From the NCBI RefSeq assembly GCF_026151205.1, contig NC_087083.1, forward strand, positions 7,995,460 through 8,059,459: a DNA stretch of 64,000 bases. Reading direction: 5' to 3'. Source of the stretch: Bolinopsis microptera (lineage: Eukaryota > Ctenophora > Tentaculata > Lobata > Bolinopsidae). A program made the translations under genes and the position numbers. Below the pieces are notes generated by a model. The model was given only the letters and a program-made list of their open reading frames with translations, did no database searches and was not told the origin of the DNA. This document shows, piece by piece, positions 54,592 through 64,000 of this stretch. Position 1 is the first letter of the stretch; every line of letters starts with the position of its first letter.

Positions 54592-57500
54592 CTGAGAATA
54601 GGATTTAATGAGAAAATGCAATGGTGATATTAATGTTCGCGTTTATGAATTGACACAAAAAGCTTGAATAAAATAAAGCCACAATCTACTGAGAAATCTT
54701 GATAAAATAAAAATAACTCACCAACACAAGTTCACAAAATTTTCTCAGATCAGTCTGTCAGTTTGTGTGTGGTAAGTCTGTCAAGTATAGTTTAGTTTCC
54801 AAACACCACCCAGTACACTCTCACTCGAGACTGACAAACCTTTGGGCTAAGACCCGTCAGAAGCACAGATACCCTCTACTAGAGTATCTCTAGAGTACCT
54901 CTACTATAGAGTACCTCTAGAGTACCTCTTATATTAGGGGTCGTCTCTAGAGTACCTCTATTAGAGTAAGGTCGTCCACATATTAGGTAATTAGGAGAGG
55001 GTTCCAAATGATTACATAATTGTAATCATGACACGATAGTTATATGTCAAATTGATTACGGAGGAATGGAGGGTAATATGTGAACGACCAGTTAGAGGGT
55101 ACGGAGTGGGTGTGGACTGGAAATGTTCAGAATGCCGTCCCCGGGTGGCACCCACTGAGTGGGAGAACCGGACCCACTATACTTTGCTGCCCCTCCTACA
55201 CCTAGTAGGTCCTCTTGAGGCTACTTGGTGCAGTGTTTGGGGAGTGACAGCAAGGAGACATTTAGTATGACTATGGTAAAATCATGGTTAATCAAGAAAG
55301 TGGAGATTGTGGGGTTTTCGGAGGTAGTTTTAAGCACCGAGCCTTTACAGGAGAAAATTAGTTATCTTTAGCTAAGAGAGAGCAGCAAATCCAAAACGAT
55401 CCTTAAGGAAATGAGCCGATTTACATGGCGCACGTGCGACGTGCGTACCCAAAGGAGCAACCATTCTATTTTTAACTTTGCTTGTTTCTTATTGGCTGAG
55501 CCAGCGTACCACGTGTCCATGCTCGGCCAATAACAACACAACAAGTGATGGGTCAACCAATCGGGAGCAACCAGCCTCAGGATGCACCCAATAACAGCTC
55601 AGCAATGGAGAGGAGCTGGGAGGAGCTGTATTGCTTGCGGAGGAGCACGTGGGATTATTACACCACGTGACTCCGTGACGCACGCACCAAGGAGCAGCTT
55701 ATACCACATTTAAAGGAAACAGATGCTTGTAGAACAATGACATTAGTTTAGAAAGAGGGAGGACAGACAGGGGAATGTGTGCTGCCCGAGTAACCCGGGG
55801 CTAACGAGGTAACACTTCCCCTTTATATAAGTCTATATTTAGTACCTGCTATCTATTGCATGCGGAGGGTAGCCCGGGGCTAACGAGATAATACTTCCCC
55901 CTCTATACTTAGTGTCTGCTATCTATTGCATGCGGAGGGTAGACGTAGCTAGTATTGCTTGTAGAGTATAGCTAGTGCCTCCGGAGGGGAGGGAGAGAGC
56001 ACAAACTATATAATTGTAGTGTTAAGATGAACCATTCTACAAATACAGGAGCAAATATATTGCAGTTAAACGTCGTGGCAAGCTTCAAGTAGGCAGAACT
56101 GGTTACTATAAATTATGTTTAGGTGGGTAGAAAAAAGTTTAAAGCCAAAAGAAAAATGGTTCAATATTCTCATTTATGTGGCCGCAATAGTGACGAATTT
56201 CACAAAATGTGTATTTATTTTACCGAAACTAGTTTGTATAGAATAATACTGTAAATGATATGCGAGAGTCCTTCAAACTGAATGGGGTACGATCGACAAG
56301 TACAATGATTATGAAAATTGTAACTTTCTTAAGCTGAAAATGTAAGCAAAATCGGTGGTTACCGAATACCGTTAAATTGAGGCGATTACAATTACTGAAG
56401 AAGTATTACTATAATTGAAAATTTCCTAATTGCCCTGTAAAATTTAGGATTGAGGTTGAAATAAATTTGTTGCATTGCTTATGCAGTTTGTACCGCTTTA
56501 AATTCGTTAAGTTAATCAGGGTTGCATGTTTAGCTGCGGCCTATGATTTAGTTTTATAGTTTACACACTACAAAGGCTAAGAAACATGTTGTTTTCTATT
56601 CTTTTAACTTATTGTGTCTGTTTAATTAATCATGGACTTCCCACTCAAGAACCATGGACAGTTAATATCTACCTCACACTCAAAAACCTTATGATAATTC
56701 AAATACTAATTAGAAGAGTGATGGTTACTGAATATTTTAAGCCTATAAGTCGGAATGCTTGCGCATAGTTGGAGCACCGAGATACTTGTAACGAGATCAA
56801 AATGACCCCAACCGTATTCATCATAGTCACATCAAACTAGACATGGGCATTGGGCATCACTGTTAAATAATTTAACAGTGTAGTCAAGCCTAGTAATCGT
56901 AGTTATCTTATTCAAACTAAATCGTTAGCCTTGAGCCTCCGCCCCTCAGATCACTGGAGCCTAGCCAGTAACCACTGATCCAGGGTCCAGTAGCACAATG
57001 ACCTCCCCTCCCCTCTCCCTGGATCACACTGAGCAACCCCAAGCTTATGACTATTACATGTTCTACAATTATACAGGTTTCTCACTATTGTCAGTCACGT
57101 GACCATAAAGCAAGTATTTTATTGGTGGAGAGAGCGCGAGAAGACACGGTATTGGCTGCTCCAAGCCCCAGGATGTTAGGGAGCTACAAGTACAGAGAGA
57201 TAATGCATGCGGAGGGGAGCTATCTATTGCATTTGGAGGGAGAGCTATCTATTGCATGCGGAGGGAGAGCTATTGACCTGAGAGAGCTAATAGAGGTTTA
57301 GCTGTTTTACATATGCTTATAAGGTTAAGATAACGGAGCCCAACAGGCTCCTCTGTATGCAAATGATACAGAGAGTAGCACATACTGAGTATAACCTTAT
57401 AACGAGCATTGTTGAGCATGTTGAGGAAGGGACACACAGTGACTATACGAACATTGTTACTGGATACAACGCTTACTTAGATGTTCACTCTTCCCATATA

Positions 57501-58819
57501 CTCATGTATTTATATATTATGATACAAGAGAAACACCACGTTAGGGCGCGAGGAGGATTAAGACTCATCAGAGTGAGAAAACTGGCAATAAATCAAAAAA
57601 GTTGTTTATTCAAAGACTAAACAAGGACTGCAAAAGCTAATGTTAATATTTTACTTAAAACTGACAAATTAAAAGGGAGGGTAAAACACGCTATCGATCA
57701 CAGAGGGCATGTTGAACAAGGCAAGGTATAAATTGCTGTAAAGGGGACAGGTAGGCTCCCCTTAATGGACGTTTATATGTGGAATGTGGATGCAGTACGT
57801 GTCACCTGTTATGTGCACAGTTACATATTTACATCACATTCAACGTGTCATGCTGAATTCCTTTGTTATCCACACATGATGTAGGAAAACCGGCAATGAT
57901 ACAAAAAGGTACACGTACTACTACTCTAGGTGCAATTTCTAGAGTCGCGCACTCAAACTTTCTAATAAAGTTATACTGAAGATCATGCTTCCACTTCAGC
58001 GGGGGGGGGGGCCACTGCTTCAGTTGCAACACACTTTGAAATCGGATTTAAATTTGTCGTGACATTGCATCTAGAAGAAATAAACAAACTTGGCTTATCT
58101 GGTGGATTCGTGTAGTTTTATTGAGTCTCATGATTTGAAGTATTTTAATACTTTAAACACTATAACTATATAACAAATAATTTGAGAATATGAGTATATA
58201 TGACGTAGGAATGTCGATACGTTATTCAGCTACTTATTTCTATTAGAATCTGTCTTCACTGAGTCTATTCAGAAATAATCAGAAATTTGAATGAAAGAAC
58301 TATCAAACTTGGCTTACTCAGCTGAGAATTAATGACATGGTAGGTGAGCTTTTTAACTTTATCTGCTTCCCAAATTACCGCGTAAGCAGATAGTAATAGT
58401 TCCGGGTAACGTTCTAACGTTCTACTGACGTTTAAAGGAATTACCCGCGGTAAATCGTGGTTTTACTCTATAAATATAATTTACTGCATGGCTGCATACT
58501 AATTACTTGTATCACGTGGTGACCCCCACGGTCGCTTCACTATAGTCTTCGACGATACAGGGCCAGGGGAGCCGCGCACTTCGTGCGCGGCGGGTCATAC
58601 AACGTATGACAACTAATTACTAAGTTAGTATGAGCGCTGGCTAAAAAGTAGAAAATGAGATGTGAGAGCTGATCGAGGAAACAACGACCAGTATACCTTT
58701 TTATTTTGATCATCATATTCATTAAATGGAGTTAATTTGTTTATTTTGTTTAACTTTAAGCGCTGCTGAAATATTTTTAATTGTGTTGGATACTCATAAC
58801 TCCATAATCTCGTTGAACT
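54592..58819. other. Region upstream of the GPCR; repeats, no clear gene
   Basis: The missing 5' exon of the GPCR should lie here or beyond. A candidate donor at 54721 is preceded by an in-frame TGA and was not accepted. Features seen: TAGAGTACCTCT repeats (54890-54965), CACGTG sites (e.g. 55510, 55645, 55662), a ~75-bp duplication 'gcccggggctaacgag' (55790-55950), and a dispersed 'ctatctattgcatgcgga' word at 55855-55935 and 57220-57260. Short ORFs show no motifs. Confidence 0.5.
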
Positions 58820-58900
58820 TTACCTGGGGACCCCATGGGCTATTATGTTTATAAACATAAAGATTCGGCGGAATGACCTAGGCTGAGCGCCGCCCAGTAA
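58820..58900 (+). mobile_element. Short MITE with perfect 8-bp TSD
   Basis: 81-bp element TTACCTGGGGACC...CGCCGCCCAGTAA flanked by GTTGAACT at 58812-58819 and 58901-58908. Best-preserved copy of the family also at 29540 and 11645. Confidence 0.93.
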
Positions 58901-59249
58901 GTTGAACTATATTTTTATTTTGTAGTAGAATCTCGTAATTTCGTGTTATACAACCTCCGCAGAGTCATTTAAACTTTAAAAGAATAAAGATTTCACTTCA
59001 CATGTGCACCATTATATTCTAAATACTTTAATATATTAATTCTCCACGCCCATGATAATTACCATTGCATTTACCACCCAAATATATTTCCCCTACGCAC
59101 ACTTGAAGTTGAACTACTGACCCCAAATAAACATTGTTTAACACACCTCGCTCATCACCAGATTTGTAACAAAAATCCGTTCTCTGAGCTACTCAACCAA
59201 ATATTTCCAGCTGGAATCGTGTAACCAATCACGGACCTTTCTTACAATC

Positions 59250-60740
59250 ACGTGATCATGCATTTCAGCTAATCAGGGTAGAAGTTGACGGTCATGTGAT
59301 GGCTGTTAGCACTTAATGTGTAGCAGCGACTGAGTCATGACTAAGGATAGAAGGAGCATTCCGGATACGGTGAGTTTTGTTTCATTTGTAAAACGCTTTA
59401 CTTGTGAAACTTGACGGGTCCTAAAGATAAAACTGTTTTTTTAAACGATTTTTACTCCGATTGTCCGACACCGTCTGATCGATCAGGTAATTATTTTAAA
59501 TTTGTTAATTTTGATTTGATAGTTGATACGCTCACGTATATTATTGAGTTACTAGTGTAACCCGTGCCTACGGCCGGGACTTCACTATCGCAGTGGAAAT
59601 GCAAGAGTATAAACCCGCCTATTATATTTGAAAACACGCATAACATTGTCGTATGAAAGTATGAACTCTCTCTACAGTCCAAACAGACCGCAATGAGTGC
59701 AATCTTGTGGCTAATCTAATTATGATTCATGTTCCAACGCTACATAATATGCAGTAATGAGAGAGAGAGCGAGGAGGGAGAGAAAGCGAGGAGGGAGAGA
59801 AAGAGAGCCATTTTATGTCACATTTGTGGTACAAAACCATCAATTAAACTACTTACCACCAATTTGAAAAACCTCATTCATTTGGCTTCTTCAGAGTTTT
59901 TTCGAAACTATACCGAAAAAACCAGTCCCGTAACTTTTACCGTTTTCTTGATTAAGCCGCTTGGAAATTACACGCGCACAGACAGACACACAGACACACC
60001 TTCTGAGATTATTGTTTAAGATTGGATACAACTTCAGAGTCAAATCAGCTAATTTTATTATTGAGTGATTTCTATCTTCATCATTGTGGTCGTCGTTTTA
60101 TAGATACTATCAGCTCCCAGCTAAGCTATTAAGTTAAGTTAAGTTAAGATAAAGCCTCACACCATTATAATGCACTAAGAATTAACGATAGTTCCCACGT
60201 GTTTACACACACTTGTTTACACACACTTGCTAAATGTAATTGTGTTTGTTAAAGCAGACAGCTCCCAATTATAATACATACAGCTGCATACAGCGGCTAT
60301 TCCTGGTGGACACTCCCACCCTACTGTCTGTACAACGCACATGTAACACGTGACACATGGTATTGCATAACACGTGAAACTGTACACGTGATAACGCGTG
60401 GGACACGTGGTACTAGCATGTGACTTTAGCAACAACTAGCCCCAGATGATAACGATTTTCTGGATCTAAATTCTTGAGATATTATGATATACTACCTGTG
60501 TTTCTTCATGCCACGTACGAAGAAGGCCAGGATACAACATCATCGATAATATAGAATATAATAGCTAATAATTAACAATATTAGCTGACGTGGCCTCACT
60601 TCCGGAAAGCAAATTGTGCTGTATCGCTGTCATGACAACACACCACATGGTACCATGGCAACCACTTGGTGCCCAATTAACTGACGGAATCACGTCACGT
60701 GCCTGTCACGTGACGGCCACACGACAGGCACGTGCGAATG
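59250..60740. promoter_or_regulatory. CACGTG-rich, promoter-like region
   Basis: Contains many CACGTG or near palindromes: 'aatcacgtgatc' near 59250, 'cccacgtg' near 60195, five between 60340 and 60415, and 'gtcacgtgacgg' near 60706. A possible plus-strand first coding exon ATG at 59337 (MTKDRRSIPDT then GTGAGT after 59369) follows one cluster, but no second exon was found. Regulatory function is inferred only from motif density. Confidence 0.4.
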
Positions 60741-60939
60741 ATAATTTGTGTTAAAGCATATTCAGTGTTTTATCAAGTGCGGTTTGGTGAACTTATTGAG
60801 TTGTTGTAAGTAACGTTACGCCACTGTTAGCCTATAAGGGTTGTTTTGTTTTTTGTTTTGCTATAGTTTCGTCATCAATCAGTTGGGCAGGTAAAAAGGT
60901 GAGTGAGCTTAATAATAAGGCTCTTTTTACTTGTATAGA

Positions 60940-61880
60940 TCTAGAGAATCTACTGACCGCTCACTCCCCTCACTTTCCACTTCATCTACTATACTATACT
61001 ATACATCATCTCTAGAGAATCTACTGACCGCTCACTCCCCTCACTTTCCACTTCATCTACTATACTATACTATACATCTTCTCTAGAGAATCTACTGACC
61101 GCTCACTCCCCTCACTTCACTTTCCACTTCATCTACTATACTATACTATATACATCATCTCTAGAGAATCTACTGACCGCTCACTCCCCTCACTTTCCAC
61201 TTCATCTACTATACTATACTATACATCATCTCTAGAGAATCTACTGACCGCTCACTCCCCTCACTTTCCACTTCATCTACTATACTATACTATACATCAT
61301 CTCTAGAGAATCTACTGACCGCTCACTCCCCTCACTTTCCACTTCATCTACTATACTATACTATACATCTTCTCTAGAGAATCTACTGACCGCTCACTCC
61401 CCTCACTTTCCACTTCATCTACTATACTATACTATACATCATCTCTAGAGAATCTACTGACCGCTCACTCCCCTCACTTTCCACTTCATCTACTATACTA
61501 TACTATACATCATCTCTAGAGAATCTACTGACCGCTCACTCCCCTCACTTCACTTTCCACTTCATCTACTATACTATACTATACATCTTCTCTAGAGAAT
61601 CTACTGACCGCTCACTCCCCTCACTTTCCACTTCATCTACTATACTATACTATACATCATCTCTAGAGAATCTACTGACCGCTCACTCCCCTCACTTCAC
61701 TTTCCACTTCATCTACTATACTATACATCATCTCTAGAGAATCTACTGACCGCTCACTCCCCTCACTTTCCACTTCATCTACTATACTATACTATTCATC
61801 TTCTCTAGAGAATCTACTGACCGCTCACTCCCCTCACTTCACTTTCCACTTCATCTACTATACTATACTATACATCATCT
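60940..61880. repeat. ~71-bp minisatellite, ~13 copies
   Basis: Unit begins 'agagaatctactgaccgctc' and contains 'cactttccacttcatctact' and a variable number of ACTAT steps, so the period varies from about 63 to 78 bp. Confidence 0.93.
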
Positions 61881-64000
61881 CCTCATAGATATCTCCAGTA
61901 ACCTCCATCATGGTTGCAATACCCCATAGGCCAGAGAATATTTATCATCATGCTATCCTTTCGATAGCCATTAGCCACTTTTAGGTCCAGCCTCTCTTTC
62001 TTTCTTTTTTTCTTTTATTTTACTGGACTCAGACTGTTTATTTTAACTCAAATAAGTTTTTAAAAATTTTCTAGTAATTGTACTACGTTGTAAAGTGCAC
62101 TTCGCTTCACCGACCTAGCAATAAGGCCGTTTTATGAGCAGTTTGATTGCCACTTGATTTTTTGAAAGCATTTTCGAAGAAAATTACAGGGTAGATATGC
62201 TCAAAATAGACAGTTTTGATCAAAAGTATTGTAGAACAATTTTACTGATACTACATATTTTGATACTAAATGAGAATTCGAAACAAACAAAAAACAATTT
62301 CAACAGCAACAACAAAAAATAATTGTTTTAACCCTGGGAGTGGAGCTGTAAGTGTACAAACATGACAAAAATTCAAACACTTCAATACATTAGAAATTAC
62401 ACACTGGAGTAACAATTAGGTCAGTTAATCCCACACTGAATAGCTACAATAACACCTGCTTAGTATTACAATACTACACAGATATTGTAGTTCTACACTG
62501 CGTATCTCTCCTTAGAACATAATAAAAGATATCAAATAGCACATGATAGTTAAAGGAATTTGTTTGATCGCTTCTAAAATTGAGAAAATTTCTTTCTATA
62601 AGCAGCGGAGACTATAAACGTATAAAGGATGGCAAGTACATCTTCGAGAAATGTCTTTGCTATAATTATAAATGAGTTGCAATCAAGTAAGCATCAGATG
62701 ATTGCATAACGAGTTTCTACCTTGACTTGAATAGGTAGGCATTTCTATGGAGTATGGAGGTAAAAGATACCCATAAAAAGTTTCGACCAACACTTCTTTA
62801 TCTATAACCCTGAACAAACTACTTAAAGTGTGAAGGAAGGGCTGTCACTGTGACAATGATGATCACAGTGATCACACATTAAATTATCACACAAGTTATA
62901 TATACCCTTATTATAGTCAGGTGACTGACAACTGAACCAATTAAACCCAGTTCCCACACAGTTTACAGGGCGTTTATTAGCTTAATTGGGTGCCAAAACA
63001 ATAACTGAGAAGTCCAATTAATATAAAGGTTCAGTCGTCCGGTATGCTGGTATGGGTATATGTAACTTCTCAAATAACCTTGTTAGGAGTCAGCCTGTCG
63101 AAAGTCATGTCAATTTGAACCCTATTAGACTCAATTAGTGACTTGAAATGCTGAGCAGTGAGCGACCGCAAAACTCTTTCATTTGCATTATCTGAATAGT
63201 AGTGATTATCTAGAATGAGCATATTATGTTGAATGCTACGAAGATTTAACTGACTACGGAATTCTGCGCGCGTATTTTCGGTTTATTGTTTTACGATTTA
63301 ATTGAATTATAAAATGGGTACCAAACTTTCTTAAATCCCGAAACACAAACTTGATTTCCCTAAAATAATAATCAAGAAATATATTTTAATAATTTTAATA
63401 ATGTGGCTTGATGGGCTGACATAACAATCTAGACTTATAGAGACTACTCAAGGTCAAGGGTGCCCATTTTGTAGACACAGCTACATTTTGCTACATCTTG
63501 CAACATCTTGCAACTCGAATCAATGCATAGATCAATCTAGTCGTCGTCTTTTGGTAACGTTGCTACAGTTTGATTATTTGTCATATGCCATCATGGATAT
63601 GTGGAATCTTTTCGAAGAGGTAGGATTTCTTAAATCTTAACTATCTATTTCAATTTTCATAACTTCAACGGAAGAAATCGGCTTTAAGAGTACCTTTCGA
63701 TTAGGGACCATTCTTTTATTTTGGAAGGATATAACCTCCGCCTAGAAAAAAAAACCTAAAAGACCTAAGATCCGGCTTTAAACGAACGTCTGCACCGTAC
63801 CAATGAACAGCAAATCAGTTTTATAAGGGCTTCTCGCGTCGGGATGTAAATATATAGCTGATAAAACAAATGGGTTTATTTCGAAAAGGTTTGTGCAAAA
63901 TATAAACTTTTTCGAAGTTTCTCAACAAGCAGTATTATAGCTATAATAACTCTCATAAATATTTCGCAATGCTAAAACGAATCGAATTTGACCGCGTACA
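61881..64000. other. AT-rich sequence, no confident feature
   Basis: No protein motif, RNA gene or element ends recognised. A possible plus-strand first exon (ATGGATATGTGGAATC at 63593, donor GTAGGA) is too short to support. Confidence 0.45.

Noticed and set aside
54722-54800. 5' coding exon of the GPCR ending at donor 54721
   Set aside because: In the required phase it contains TGA immediately upstream and no ATG.
59337-59369. First coding exon of a plus-strand gene (MTKDRRSIPDT)
   Set aside because: Good ATG and donor but only 11 codons and no downstream exon identified; kept only as a remark.

Overview
Eukaryotic, almost certainly animal DNA. Genes are split by short GT-AG introns and encode secreted or membrane proteins with metazoan domains (galectin, TSP1, Ig, Ly6/uPAR-like, GAIN/GPS plus 7TM, selenoprotein P-like). 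The DNA is AT-rich and crowded with satellites, hAT-type elements and non-LTR retrotransposon relics. It best fits a non-vertebrate, possibly cnidarian-grade genome; the species cannot be fixed from sequence alone.

Layout. (1) 1-7 kb: a decayed, inverted copy of material also found at 22-26 kb. It holds fragments of a Ly6-like exon, an 8-bp satellite, a nested retrotransposon endonuclease ORF, a hAT element with perfect 8-bp target duplications, and an intact two-exon secreted protein (6252-7019, minus). (2) 10-22.7 kb, plus: a six-exon gene with signal peptide, galectin domain, two TSP1 repeats and the same C-terminal domain as the 6-7 kb gene, carrying one in-frame TAG. Its 8-kb third intron holds hAT, Ulp1-protease and retrotransposon debris. 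(3) 30.2-23.0 kb, minus: an eight-exon, 983-aa surface protein with Ig-like domains, Cys-rich repeats, a Ly6/uPAR-like domain and a GPI-type tail. (4) 31.2-39.7 kb, plus: a 15-exon, 496-aa protein made of three tandem selenoprotein P N-domain-like units, with Cys in place of Sec in the first. Many of its introns carry a different satellite or a fold-back element. (5) 54.6-40.8 kb, minus: 33 exons (1,751 aa visible, 5' exon not found) of an adhesion GPCR with about 13 ephrin-receptor-like Cys-rich exons, an HRM-like segment, GAIN, GPS and 7TM. (6) 54.6-64 kb: no confident coding sequence; repeats and many CACGTG palindromes that look promoter-like.

The most unusual pattern is that at least six exons in three different genes have their 3' end and 5' splice donor copied in tandem (2 to 6 copies, periods 20, 22, 34, 43, 46 and 48 bp), leaving arrays of decoy donors just inside the intron. 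In every case the exon-proximal donor keeps the reading frame. The exon models were built by hand; the three complete or near-complete models close in frame (2952, 1491 and 5256 nt, all multiples of three), which supports the junctions.
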